NCBI GenBank assembly: GCA_913775315.1
Contig: CAJYIX010000029.1
Location: 1 to 55,485 of the forward strand
DNA: 55,485 nucleotides
From: an uncultured Sphingomonas sp.
GTDB lineage: Bacteria; Pseudomonadota; Alphaproteobacteria; Sphingomonadales; Sphingomonadaceae
Reading direction: 5' to 3'
In this document: piece by piece, positions 7,964-16,298 of the stretch
Layout: each line of letters begins with the position of its first letter
Position numbering within the stretch: the stretch's first letter is position 1
Notes under the pieces: model-generated
The model's database searches: none
The model's input: the letters and a program-made list of their open reading frames with translations, nothing else
Told to the model about the DNA's origin: nothing
Translations under genes and position numbers: made by a program

Positions 7964-10441
7964 TCAGAGGCCGACGACACCGCCGTCGTTCTTGACCACA
8001 ACCACCACCGCCGAACGCGGGCGCGTCGTGGCGGGCGGGGTGGAGACGGCGCCCTGGCTGTCCGGCCACTTGCTGGTCGGTGTCGCCGCGGTGCCGTTCT
8101 CGCCCGGATGCTGGATGCCGACGAACAGCGTGCGGCCATCCGGGGTCGAATCGACACCGGTGATCTCGCACTCCACCGGCCCGACGAGGAACCGGCGAAG
8201 GTTCGTGCCCGGCGCCGCGCCGATCCGCGTCACTACCTGCGACGTGGTGCCGTCCGCAGCCGTGTTGGTGACGGTGCGCGTGCCGCCGTCGCCGACCCGG
8301 CCGGGGAAAGCGGCGAGCATCTGGTTGTTGGTCACGTCGGTAAAGGCGCCGTCGTCGGTCTGGATCCAAAGGAGCGGTGTCACCTGGCCCGACGCGTTCG
8401 AGGGACGGCCAAACCACAGGCCGTCGGGGCTCGACAGGTCGTTGTCGGCGGTGAGCGCCGACAGGTTGATGTTGGTGGCGTCGAGGTCCGAGCCCGCGGC
8501 GAACAGATAGATGTCCCAGTTGAAGCTGGTCGCCTCGGTCGTGTCGCCGGTCTCGCGCAGGCGGATGATGTGGCCGTTGCGATTGCCGCGCGCGGTGCTC
8601 GGCGGATCGACATAGGCGCGCGGGTTCGCCGCGTCGGCATTGGCCGCAGTGCGCGAGGCGTTGTTGGTCAGCGTCAGGTACATCTCGCCTGTCACCGGAT
8701 TGACCGCGGTCCATTCGGGCCGGTCCATCCGCGTCGCGCCCTGCACGTCGGCGGCGAGGCGCGCGTGCGTCAGCACGTCGGCCTGGTCGGCAAAGGCATA
8801 GGTCGCGTTGGTGCTGACGACATTACCCTGGCCGAACACCAGCGGCAGCCACTGGCCGGTGCCGTCGGCGTTGAACTTCGCGACATAGAGCGTGCCGGCG
8901 TCGAGATATTTGTCGCCGATCGCCAGGCGGTCGGCGTTGGTGGCATCCGCCTCTGCCCAGCCGGTCGCCGACACGAACTTGTAAAGATACTCGTTCTGCG
9001 CGTCGTCGCCCATGTAGAAGGCGGGCTTGCGCCCCGCGACGAACGGGCCGGGCCAGCAACCCTCGTGGTTCATGCGGCCGAGCGCGGTGCGCTTGCGCGG
9101 CGCCTTGGTGCGGTCATACGGGTCGATCTCGACCACCCAGCCGAACTGGTTGGGCTCGTTGCGATAGTCGGTGGTCGACGAGGTGCCGGTCGCCTGCGCA
9201 TCCCAGCGGCGATAGGTGGTGTTTGACGCATCGGCCGGGGTGACGCTGGCCCAGGCATAGTTGCCGTTGGCGCTGGTGACGCCGTAGCGCGACAGCGCGG
9301 TCACCTGCTTGGCGGTGCGGCGCGCGTTGTCGGCGGCGGCGGGGCGGCGGAAATAGCCGGCCCAATTTTCCTCGCAGGTAAGAAGCGTCGCCCACGGGGT
9401 CGAGCCGTTGGCACAGTTGTTGATCGTGCCGCGACCCGCGGTGCCACCGGTCGAATAGGGCGTGACGAGCAGCGCCGAACCGCGCGCCGGGCCGCTGATG
9501 TCGACCGCAGTGTTCGGGGTGATGCGGCGGTTGAAGGTGCTGTCCTGCACATAGGACCAGCCGGCGGTGCCGCGGACGAGCTCGACGGCCGACACGCCGT
9601 GCGCTTCGATCTCCTTCAGCGCCTCCGCCTCCGGGCGGGGGCCGGCGGTGACGTTGGTCGGGCCGCTAGCATGGAGATAGGCGACGGTGATGTTCTCGTG
9701 GTTCTGGACGAGGACGCCGCGCGTGTTGCTCGTGTCGTCACGCGCGCCGGCGGCGTTGAGCCCGAAATAATGGAGCGCGTCGCCATGGTCGCCGATGCGC
9801 GAGCCATAGCCCGTGTCGGTGCCGTCGTTCTTGAACGCGGCCACGTCCTTGACGATCGGATCGCCCAGACGCGTCAGCACGCCGACCGAATAGCCGGTGG
9901 GGACGGTGACGACGTCGTTCTTGTTCTTCGCGACCGCGGTGAAGCCGAGCGCGGCAGGGGTGACGTTCACGGTCGTCTCGGCCGAGGCCTGAAGCCCCTG
10001 CTGGTCGGTCGCGACATAACGGAAGACGAGCGGGGTGGCGGCCGAAACCGCGGGCGCGGTAAAGGTCGCGGTCGCCGTATTGGCATTGGTGAGCGAGACG
10101 GTCGGGCCCGACACCTGCGTCCAGGCCGATGTGACGATGCCGCCGTCATCGGTCACCGTGCTGGTCAGCGTGACGAGACGCCCGGCCGAGGCCGATCCGC
10201 TCGACCCCGCCGTCACGACCGGTGCGGTGTTGTTGCCGTTGCCGCCGTTGCCGTTGTCGTCACACGCGGCGAGCACCGAGCCGCCGAACACCGCGATCGC
10301 CGCGGCCGACACGCCGCTCTTCAGCGTGTCGCGGCGCGAATAGCGGCGATCGACCAGATCGTTCAGCGACGGATTGCTGGTCGGATTGGTGTCGATATCG
10401 CCGTCGGAATAGCCCGACTCGAGTTCAAGCATCTCACTCAT
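7964..10441 (-). CDS. phoX: PhoX family alkaline phosphatase with Ig/PKD-like insertion
   Basis: An 825-residue PhoX (DUF839) phosphomonoesterase, a Ca/Fe-dependent enzyme that releases phosphate from organic esters outside the inner membrane. The Tat signal has the twin-arginine motif YSRRDTLKSG and ends in VLAAC, which also looks like a lipobox. An Ig/PKD-like beta domain (about residues 70-165, TAPVVTAGSSG to TTVNVTP) precedes the PhoX core. Core motifs include LVQNHENITVAY, LLTCEENWAGYF, NHEGCWPGPF and LFVGIQHPGE. ATG 10441 follows GGGGAA at good spacing; ATG 10456 is less likely. Phosphate-starvation control is expected for the family, but no convincing Pho box was found. Confidence 0.93.
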   Translation of the reverse strand: MSEMLELESGYSDGDIDTNPTSNPSLNDLVDRRYSRRDTLKSGVSAAAIAVFGGSVLAACDDNGNGGNGNNTAPVVTAGSSGSASAGRLVTLTSTVTDDGGIVTSAWTQVSGPTVSLTNANTATATFTAPAVSAATPLVFRYVATDQQGLQASAETTVNVTPAALGFTAVAKNKNDVVTVPTGYSVGVLTRLGDPIVKDVAAFKNDGTDTGYGSRIGDHGDALHYFGLNAAGARDDTSNTRGVLVQNHENITVAYLHASGPTNVTAGPRPEAEALKEIEAHGVSAVELVRGTAGWSYVQDSTFNRRITPNTAVDISGPARGSALLVTPYSTGGTAGRGTINNCANGSTPWATLLTCEENWAGYFRRPAAADNARRTAKQVTALSRYGVTSANGNYAWASVTPADASNTTYRRWDAQATGTSSTTDYRNEPNQFGWVVEIDPYDRTKAPRKRTALGRMNHEGCWPGPFVAGRKPAFYMGDDAQNEYLYKFVSATGWAEADATNADRLAIGDKYLDAGTLYVAKFNADGTGQWLPLVFGQGNVVSTNATYAFADQADVLTHARLAADVQGATRMDRPEWTAVNPVTGEMYLTLTNNASRTAANADAANPRAYVDPPSTARGNRNGHIIRLRETGDTTEATSFNWDIYLFAAGSDLDATNINLSALTADNDLSSPDGLWFGRPSNASGQVTPLLWIQTDDGAFTDVTNNQMLAAFPGRVGDGGTRTVTNTAADGTTSQVVTRIGAAPGTNLRRFLVGPVECEITGVDSTPDGRTLFVGIQHPGENGTAATPTSKWPDSQGAVSTPPATTRPRSAVVVVVKNDGGVVGL

Positions 10442-10624
10442 TGATCGATTCCCCATAGCGTCCTGTCGGGCAGGCGAGCCCCCGGTCCCTCTGTTGCCTG
10501 TGGCGGTGCCAGCTTACGCGCGCATGCACAATGCGTTACCGTCGTGCGTCAGCCGTGTGACGCGATTGAGACAGTGGCGGGGGTGCTGGCGGGACGGTCC
10601 GTTCGGGGCTAAGCGCGGCCCGCG

Positions 10625-11119
10625 ATGGAGCCCGAGAAGCTGCCCCCACCCGATCCCGCACCGAGCCTTGCCGACCAGTTGGGCAGGGCGGCGCGGCGGA
10701 TGCCGGTGTCCGATGGGGGGGCGCTGGGCTGGGTGCTGGCGCTGATGCTCCCGCTGGGACCGATCCTGACGACGTTCGGCGCCAATCAGTTAGCCGCGCG
10801 GGTCGCTGCTGCGCCGGCGGAGACCGGGGCGAGCGCCGACGACCGGGCCGAGCTGCATGCGCTGGCCCGGCTCGGACCGGCGGGGTTCGCGCCGACGCTG
10901 GACCGGATCGCGCGCCTGCTGCCGCCGGAAGCGCGGCTGGTCTCGGTCGCGGTCGATCGCGGCGAGGGGGAAGCGGCGCTGACCGCCGAGATCGCGACCG
11001 CCGACCCGGATCGCCTGCGCGCGGCATTGTCGCGCGACCCATCCGGCCCGAAGCTGCGCGCGGTGGGCGAGCGGCGCGGCGACGGCGTGCTGATCGTGTC
11101 GGTCGAGGGCGAACCGTGA
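10625..11119 (+). CDS. PilN/GspL-like inner-membrane protein (inferred)
   Basis: A 164-residue protein: a Pro-rich cytoplasmic N-terminus, one membrane helix (about residues 36-53, GWVLALMLPLGPILTTFG), then a periplasmic alpha-beta stretch ending in RLVSVAVDRG and GVLIVSVEGEP. This layout (short cytoplasmic tail, single helix, ferredoxin-like end) resembles PilN or the C-terminal half of GspL. No PilM/actin-like domain is present. Start ATG 10625 has no strong ribosome site. The stop overlaps the next start (GTGA). The assignment is from topology and position in the type II secretion region, not from a recognised signature. Confidence 0.6.
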   Translation: MEPEKLPPPDPAPSLADQLGRAARRMPVSDGGALGWVLALMLPLGPILTTFGANQLAARVAAAPAETGASADDRAELHALARLGPAGFAPTLDRIARLLPPEARLVSVAVDRGEGEAALTAEIATADPDRLRAALSRDPSGPKLRAVGERRGDGVLIVSVEGEP

Positions 11120-11574
11120 ACCGCGCGGCGTGGATCGGCGGCGGCATCGGCCTTGCGCTGGCGACGCTCGCCTGGTCGGGGGCGACCGACGCGCTCGCGC
11201 GGCTCGATGCCGCTCGCGCCGTCGCCGCCGACGCGCGGGCGGAGGCTGCGCCCATCGACCGGCTGGCGGAGGCGCCATGGCGCCTCGCCGCACCCTCGGC
11301 CGACACGGCGCTCGCCCGTGCCGCCGCGCGACTGCGAGCCGATGCCAAGGCCAATGGCGTGCTGGTCGAGCGGGCGGCGGCGGCTACGCCGATCGGGCCG
11401 GGGCTGGCTCGGCTGGACCTGTCGCTGTCGGGGCCCGAAAAGGCAGTGCTGGCGGTCGCCGACCGGATTGAGCGGACGGGTGAGGGCGCGCGCTGGGCAC
11501 GTTGGAAGCTCGTGGCAGCGCCGGGCGGCGTGCGTCTGACCGGCAGCGCCGCGCTGGCATGGCGGCGGCCGTGA
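11116..11574 (+). CDS. GspM/PilO-like membrane protein (inferred)
   Basis: A 152-residue protein with an N-terminal membrane helix (IGGGIGLALATLAWSGA), an alpha-helical Ala/Arg-rich coiled region (about residues 25-85), and a C-terminal beta-alpha-beta end (LARLDLSLSGPEKAVLAV, then GGVRLTGSAALAW). That architecture matches the subtype-b GspM/PilO group that stabilises secretion platforms. It begins at GTG 11116, overlapping the previous stop, and its own stop overlaps the next start (GTGA), so the three small genes form one translationally coupled unit. No signature motif fixes the identity. Confidence 0.6.
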   Translation: MNRAAWIGGGIGLALATLAWSGATDALARLDAARAVAADARAEAAPIDRLAEAPWRLAAPSADTALARAAARLRADAKANGVLVERAAAATPIGPGLARLDLSLSGPEKAVLAVADRIERTGEGARWARWKLVAAPGGVRLTGSAALAWRRP

Positions 11575-11963
11575 GGCGCGCGATCATTGTGCTGGCGGCG
11601 CTTGCCGCCGCGGTGCCGCTGGCCGCGCTCGGCCCCCGGCTCGCGCCGCTTGCCGCGACGGGCACGCCGCCGGCTGAGCCTGTGCAGTGGCGCGCACCAC
11701 CGCCGATGTCGGCTTCGCTTGAGCGCACGCTGTTCGATGCGCCCGCAGCGGCGGAGGCCCCCGCCGATGCGCCCGAACTCGTCGGCATTGTCGGCCGGCT
11801 CGACCGAGACGCGGTGGCGATGGTGCGCGGGCGCGATGGCGGCGTGCGGACGCTGAAGCCGGGGGAGGGCGTCGATGGCTGGCAACTGCGCAGCCTCGCG
11901 ATCGACGCGGCCTATTTCACGCGGGGGGCACAGTCGGCGCGTGTGGCGCTGGCTGGCGAGTAG
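11571..11963 (+). CDS. GspC/PilP-like HR-domain protein (inferred)
   Basis: About 130 residues with an N-terminal signal-anchor helix (RRAIIVLAALAAAVPLAAL), a Pro/Ala linker, and a C-terminal beta-rich segment: LVGIVGRLDRDAVAMVRG, VRTLKPGEGVDGWQL. This is the pattern of the homology-region domain of GspC or of PilP, which binds the secretin N0 domain. GTG 11571 gives the usual GTGA coupling; ATG 11559 is an alternative adding four residues. The gene converges on gspD, whose stop lies 27 bp away. No PDZ domain follows, unlike the main gspC copy at 14077-14877. Confidence 0.6.
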   Translation: MRRAIIVLAALAAAVPLAALGPRLAPLAATGTPPAEPVQWRAPPPMSASLERTLFDAPAAAEAPADAPELVGIVGRLDRDAVAMVRGRDGGVRTLKPGEGVDGWQLRSLAIDAAYFTRGAQSARVALAGE

Positions 11964-11990
11964 CGGCGCGCTGCCCGCCAACCGGTCACC

Positions 11991-14072
11991 TTAATAGATC
12001 CCGTCGATCTCGACCGTCAGGCGCGGGGCGGGCGGGTTGAGGAGCAGGCTGCCCTTCTGCGTCGTCGCCGCCTCGATGCCGCGGAGCCGCTGGTAACGTT
12101 CGGCGGCGGCGGCGGCGGTGGCGTCGGGATCGCGAAGGATCGTCGGCTTCAGGAAGATGAACAGCGTGCGCTTCTGCCTCTGTTCTTGCCGCGACTTGAA
12201 GAGTTCGCCGACGACCGGAATGTCGCCCAGGATCGGCACCTGGCTCTTGGCGCGGATGTAATCGTCGTTGATGAGGCCGCCGAGCACGATCGTGCGGCCG
12301 TTGTCGGCCAGCACCGTCGTGTTGATCGCACGCCGGTTGGTGATGAGGTCGGCCGCCTGGTTGAGCTGCGTCGTCGCGATGGTCGAGGCTTCCTGGCTCA
12401 CCTCCAGCCGGATCGTGTCGCCCGCGTTGACGCGCGGCAGGACACGGAGGGTAATGCCCACGTCCTTGCGCTCGATCGAGGTATAGGGCGCCGCGCCGTT
12501 GTTGTTGGTGAGCACCGATCCGGTCACGAACGGCACTTCCTGCGCCACCACGAACTCGCCCACCTTGTTGTCGAGCACCGTCACCGATGGGGTCGAGAGC
12601 AGGTTTGCCTTAGTCGAGGTGCCCAGCGCCTGCACGAGGATCGAGAAATCGTTGCCGAAGGCGATGTTGCCGGTCAGGCCGCCGGTCAGCAGTGCCCCGG
12701 CGGGCACACCCAGCGTCTGGAGGATGGTGCCAAGCGAGACGCCCGCACCCGGCTGGCCGAAGCTGGTTGCCACGCCCTCCACCTGGTCGAGCACGGTACC
12801 CGCGCTGCCGATCTGCACCGCCAGCCGTTCGGCCTCGTCGCCGGTGATCTCCGCGATCGCGGCCTCGAGCAGCACCTGCGGCCGGCGGACGTCGAGGTCG
12901 GCGATCAGCGTGTCCATCCCCGCCATCGCGGTGGGCGTACCGCGCACGACGATCGCGTTGATGTCGGGTGCGGGCTGGACGGTGAGGTCGGGGGTCGAGA
13001 AGCCCTGCGGCGTCGCCTGCCGCTCGGTCTGGCCCACGGTCGAGATGCTCGTGCCGCCCGCGCCCGCGCCGTTCATGCCGCCGCCCGCGCCCAGCGACTG
13101 CTGGTTGCTGTTGTTGACGAGGCCCGCGAGCGCCGCGGTCGGGCTGCGGTTCGCCTGCGTGCCGAGGCCGCCGCGGGTGCCGCGCGACGACAGGCTCTGC
13201 GCGACCGCATTGGTCGGCTGCGCTTCCTGGCCGAGGACGCCGCGCAGCACCTCGGTCACGCTTTCGGCGTCGGCGAAGTTCAGGCGGAAGGTGCGGGTGA
13301 TCGGCGTCGCGCCGCCCGGCGTATCGAGCGACAGCGCGATCCGCCGCGCCTCCGCAACTGCCGAGGGGGTGCCGCGCACCACGACCATGTTGCTGCGGGC
13401 GTCGCCGGCAACACGCGCGCTGCCCGACTCGCCCTCGCCCAGCACCTGGCCGATCGCGGCGGCGACATCGGCGGCCGACCCGTTGCGCAGCGGGATGACG
13501 GCGAAGCTCTGCCCGCCGCCGCTGTCGAGGCTGCGGACCAGCCCCTCGATCCGGCGGACATTGTCGGCATAATCGGTGACGACGATCGCATTCGGGCTGG
13601 CCAGCGGCTCGACGGAGCCGAAGCTGGCGATCAGCGGCCGGGCGATCCGCGCCGCCTCTGCGGCGGGGACGTTCGACAAGCGGATCATCCGCGTCGTCAT
13701 TTCCTGGCCCGAGGCGGAGCGGCGCACGCCCCCGTCGCGCACGGCATTGGCGGCGGGGACGATCCGCCACGCGCGGCCCGAGCGCAGCGCGGCGAAGCCG
13801 TTGGCGCGCAGCACCGACTGGAAGAGCTCCCACACCCCGTCCGCCGACAAGGGCTGTGCCGAGGTCACGGTGACCACGCCCTTCACCTGCGGGTCGAGGA
13901 TCAGCGTGCGGCCGGTCAGGCGCGAAATCTGGTCGGCGACGTCGGCGATCTCGATCCCGCGCATGTTGACGACGATGTCGCCCGGCGGCTGCTGGGCCGC
14001 TAGCGGCGTCATGGCCGTGGCCGCGAGGGCGCAGGCGAGCGTGGTGCGGCGAAGGGCTTGGATCACGGACAT
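11991..14072 (-). CDS. gspD: Type II secretion system secretin GspD
   Basis: A 693-residue outer-membrane secretin. A Sec signal peptide (cleaved near PLAAQ) precedes the N0 domain (INMRG-like IVVNMRGIEIADVADQISRL), N1-N3 domains (MIRLSNVPAAEAARI, FAVIPLRNGSAADV, RTFRLNFADAESV), and a long Gly/Asn/Ser-rich spacer inside N3 (about residues 290-360). The C-terminal secretin domain carries VPILGDIPVVGELF and the lip region FVTGSVLTNNNGAAP. It ends in EIDGIY. Four bases separate it from gspC, so it is the last gene of a gspG-H-I-C-D operon. Confidence 0.97.
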   Translation of the reverse strand: MSVIQALRRTTLACALAATAMTPLAAQQPPGDIVVNMRGIEIADVADQISRLTGRTLILDPQVKGVVTVTSAQPLSADGVWELFQSVLRANGFAALRSGRAWRIVPAANAVRDGGVRRSASGQEMTTRMIRLSNVPAAEAARIARPLIASFGSVEPLASPNAIVVTDYADNVRRIEGLVRSLDSGGGQSFAVIPLRNGSAADVAAAIGQVLGEGESGSARVAGDARSNMVVVRGTPSAVAEARRIALSLDTPGGATPITRTFRLNFADAESVTEVLRGVLGQEAQPTNAVAQSLSSRGTRGGLGTQANRSPTAALAGLVNNSNQQSLGAGGGMNGAGAGGTSISTVGQTERQATPQGFSTPDLTVQPAPDINAIVVRGTPTAMAGMDTLIADLDVRRPQVLLEAAIAEITGDEAERLAVQIGSAGTVLDQVEGVATSFGQPGAGVSLGTILQTLGVPAGALLTGGLTGNIAFGNDFSILVQALGTSTKANLLSTPSVTVLDNKVGEFVVAQEVPFVTGSVLTNNNGAAPYTSIERKDVGITLRVLPRVNAGDTIRLEVSQEASTIATTQLNQAADLITNRRAINTTVLADNGRTIVLGGLINDDYIRAKSQVPILGDIPVVGELFKSRQEQRQKRTLFIFLKPTILRDPDATAAAAAERYQRLRGIEAATTQKGSLLLNPPAPRLTVEIDGIY

Positions 14073-14076
14073 GTCT

Positions 14077-14877
14077 CTAGCGTAGCGGGACGGTGAGCGT
14101 CACGGGCTTGCCGTCGCGAAGGATCTGGACCTGCGCCGCGCCGCTCGCCTGTGCGGCGGCGAAGGCGGCCTGGTCGGCGGGGCCGCGGCCAAGTTGTTGG
14201 CCGTTGACCGACTGGATGACGTCGCCCGCGCGCATGCCGGGCATCGACCCGCTGCCGATGCGATAGCCGCCCTCGACCGGCGTAGCATCGAGCCGCTGGA
14301 GGATCTGTGCCGCGCCCTGTGGCGGCGGGACGGCGGCGGTGCCGGGGACGGGGACGCCGTTGTTCGAGGCGGGCGGGGCCGCGGCGGGGGGCGGGGCGCC
14401 GGGCGTGCCGGGTGCGCTCGCCGCGGCGGCGGGGTCGGGAAGCGCGAGATATTCGAGCCGCCCGCCATTGTTGATGAGGATGCGGTCGCGCTGGATCGAG
14501 CTGATCGTCGCGCCGCCCAGCGCCTCGCCCACCCGCACCGCGCGCGGGGTGCCGCCCGATTCGCTCACATAGGCGACGGCAAAACTCTGCGGGATCGCGA
14601 AGACGACGCCCTTGAGGACGAAGGCGAGGCTCGTCGGCTGCGCCTGCTCGGTCTGCGTCGCCTGGCCGAAGGGTTGCCAGCCGATCGCGGGCGACAGGTC
14701 GGGCGGCGGCACCGGCCGCGCGCCTGAGGGGACGGTGATCGCCCCCTGACCCGCATGCCCCGCCAGCCGCCAGGTGAGGCCGGCGAGCGCGAACGCGACC
14801 GACACGACCATCGCGCCCGTCACGATATCGAGCGCAAGCCGTTGTTGCCGCGGGGTGAGGTCGAGCGTGCGCTTCAT
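14077..14877 (-). CDS. gspC: Type II secretion protein GspC
   Basis: A 266-residue inner-membrane protein linking the platform to the secretin. A cytoplasmic tail and one membrane helix (about residues 18-38) come first. The HR domain follows (about 80-150: LAFVLKGVVFAIPQSFAVAYV, RAVRVGEALGGATISSI), then an Ala/Pro spacer (about 150-190) and a C-terminal PDZ-like domain (YRIGSGSMPGMRAGDVIQSV, ILRDGKPVTLTV). The ATG overlaps the gspI stop (ATGA). HR binds the secretin N0/N1 domain, and the PDZ has a role in substrate specificity in characterised systems. It is the full-length counterpart of the small HR-only gene at 11571. Confidence 0.93.
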   Translation of the reverse strand: MKRTLDLTPRQQRLALDIVTGAMVVSVAFALAGLTWRLAGHAGQGAITVPSGARPVPPPDLSPAIGWQPFGQATQTEQAQPTSLAFVLKGVVFAIPQSFAVAYVSESGGTPRAVRVGEALGGATISSIQRDRILINNGGRLEYLALPDPAAAASAPGTPGAPPPAAAPPASNNGVPVPGTAAVPPPQGAAQILQRLDATPVEGGYRIGSGSMPGMRAGDVIQSVNGQQLGRGPADQAAFAAAQASGAAQVQILRDGKPVTLTVPLR

Positions 14878-15230
14878 GCCGGCCCCGCGTCCACGAAACC
14901 GTCGAGCGATGCAAGCGGCGACGCGCCCGGCGGCCCCGCCATTTCGTACACGTCGATCCGCACGCGCCGGATCTCCGTATCGGCGGTCGCGCGTTCGGCC
15001 ACCGTGACGCGCCAGCGGCGGCCGAGCATTTCGACCTCATTTGCGCCGCCCGCGCGCGCCTCCAGCTCGGCAAGCCGATTCTCGGCCACCCACATCGCCG
15101 CCTGTCGCCCCTCCATCGCGCGGGTCGAGTCGATATGCGTCTCGACCGTGCGGACCAGGCCGACCGTCGCGATGGCGAGGATCGCGAGCGCGACCAGCGC
15201 CTCGATCAGCGAAAAGCCCTCTTCGTTCAT
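14874..15230 (-). CDS. gspI: Type II secretion minor pseudopilin GspI
   Basis: A 118-residue prepilin with a short leader, MNEEG, cleaved before FSLIEALVALAILAIATVGL, the type IV pilin-like hydrophobic helix. The Glu at mature position 5 is present. The C-terminal part (NRLAELEARAGG, GRRWRVTVAERATAD) is the GspI domain. Its stop overlaps the gspC start (ATGA), and its start overlaps the gspH stop. GspI nucleates the pseudopilus tip with GspJ and GspK in characterised systems, but neither of those genes is visible here. Confidence 0.92.
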   Translation of the reverse strand: MNEEGFSLIEALVALAILAIATVGLVRTVETHIDSTRAMEGRQAAMWVAENRLAELEARAGGANEVEMLGRRWRVTVAERATADTEIRRVRIDVYEMAGPPGASPLASLDGFVDAGPA

Positions 15231-15814
15231 GTCGCGGGTACGACGCGGGCGGTGAGGCCGTCATAGGCGACGCTCGCCGACTGGCCACGCTCGGCGATGA
15301 TCGCGGTCAGCGGCTTGCCCGATCCCTCCGGCCCCAGCACCACGGGGGGGCGGGCGGACAGCCGCATCGTCATCCCGCCGGGCAGCGCGTGGAAACCGAG
15401 CGCCTCGCTGGCGAGCGGTTGCCACGTCTTCCCGTCGAACCGCGCGAAGCCATAGCCCGATTTCTCGGCGGTGAAGGCGACTAGGCTATCGCCCAGCATC
15501 GCATCGTCGGCCGCGGCCTGAAGCCGGTCGGCCAGCCGCTGCGCCTCGCTGCCGACAGAGGGCGCGCGGGTGGCGGCGCCGATGCCGAGCGTGACGGCGC
15601 CGGCGGCGACGGCGATGATCGACAGGACGATCAGCATCTCGATCAGGGTCATGCCGGCTTCTTGAGGACGGACACCCGCAAAACACCTCCCGTCACCCCG
15701 GACTCGTTGCGGGGCCCGCCCATCCGCAAGCGCCGATGCCGCTCGTTGCGCGGCACGGTGGACCCCGGAACGAGTCCGGGGTGGCAAGAGGAGGAGGGCG
15801 GCCATCCGGCCCAT
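15227..15814 (-). CDS. gspH: Type II secretion minor pseudopilin GspH with unusual N-terminus
   Basis: The mature part is ordinary: MTLIEMLIVLSIIAVAAGAV, then a GspH domain (LADRLQAAADDAMLGDSLVA, YGFARFDGKTWQP), about 141 residues. The N-terminus is odd. A normal prepilin has a short leader ending in Gly; here EAG precedes MTLIE, but the nearest in-frame starts are ATG 15814 or ATG 15805, giving a 50- to 54-residue leader coded by palindromic repeat DNA. ATG 15652 would remove the leader altogether. ATG 15814 is four bases after the gspG stop and is used here. The GspH identity is firm; the start is not. Confidence 0.8.
   Translation of the reverse strand: MGRMAALLLLPPRTRSGVHRAAQRAASALADGRAPQRVRGDGRCFAGVRPQEAGMTLIEMLIVLSIIAVAAGAVTLGIGAATRAPSVGSEAQRLADRLQAAADDAMLGDSLVAFTAEKSGYGFARFDGKTWQPLASEALGFHALPGGMTMRLSARPPVVLGPEGSGKPLTAIIAERGQSASVAYDGLTARVVPAT
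15694..15783. repeat. REP-like palindromic element inside the gspH leader
   Basis: CACCCCGGACTCGTT at 15694-15708 is perfectly complementary to AACGAGTCCGGGGTG at 15769-15783. An inner hairpin, ACCCCGGA and TCCGGGGT (15762-15782), lies in the right half. It shares its arms with the repeats near 7871 and 35877. It lies between gspG and the conserved part of gspH and is read through by the long gspH frame. Confidence 0.8.
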
Positions 15815-15818
15815 CGCC

Positions 15819-16289
15819 CTACTTCTTCCCGTCGAGGTCCGCGTCGAGACCCTCGCCGCCGGGCTTGCCGTCCTTGCCGAGCGACTTCAGCGTGAAGGCG
15901 CTGCCGGTCGAGGTGTAGGCATAAGGATTGCCCCACGGATCGAGCGGCACCTCGCCCAGATAGCCCTCGCCCGACCAGTTGGACGGGAGCGGCGGTGTGG
16001 TCGGCTTCTCCGCCAGGGCCTTTAGCCCCTGTGCGGTGGTCGGATAGCCGCCGTTGTCGAGCCGGTACATCTTGAGCGCGGCGGAGATCGTGCGGATGTC
16101 GGTGTTGGCGACGGTCACGCGCGCCTCGTCCGGACGGCCGATCACGTTGGGCACGATCAGCGCGGCGACCAGCGCGATGATCGCCAGCACCACGATCATT
16201 TCGACCAGCGTCAGGCCCGCTTCGCTTTCGCGGGGGAATTGCGCAGTATCGCGCCGGCTGTCATGAAACTGTTTCAATAGGATGTGCAT
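15819..16289 (-). CDS. gspG: Type II secretion major pseudopilin GspG
   Basis: A 156-residue prepilin. The leader is longer than usual (about 25 residues, ending SEAG) and is cleaved before LTLVEMIVVLAIIALVAALI. The GspG domain follows: DIRTISAALKMYRLDNGGYPTT, GLKALAEKP, and the calcium-binding type end PWGNPYAYTSTG, LKSLGKDGKPGGEGLDADL. Leu replaces Phe at mature position 1. GspG polymerises into the pseudopilus that pushes substrates through GspD. ATG 16289 is preceded by GGGGCGG; TTG 16277 is an alternative. It heads the minus-strand operon and is divergent from gspL, with little room for separate promoters. Confidence 0.93.
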   Translation of the reverse strand: MHILLKQFHDSRRDTAQFPRESEAGLTLVEMIVVLAIIALVAALIVPNVIGRPDEARVTVANTDIRTISAALKMYRLDNGGYPTTAQGLKALAEKPTTPPLPSNWSGEGYLGEVPLDPWGNPYAYTSTGSAFTLKSLGKDGKPGGEGLDADLDGKK

Positions 16290-16298
16290 CGCCGCCCC

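Noticed and set aside
10546-10574. Possible Pho box upstream of phoX (CTGTC, GCGTCA and CTGAC with 11-bp spacing on the minus strand)
   Set aside because: Only a few bases of each unit match the consensus, and such weak triplets are common by chance. Not listed as a feature.
16264-16276. 13-bp palindrome TGAAACTGTTTCA near the gspG start
   Set aside because: It lies inside the gspG coding leader and has no second copy nearby. It is probably chance.
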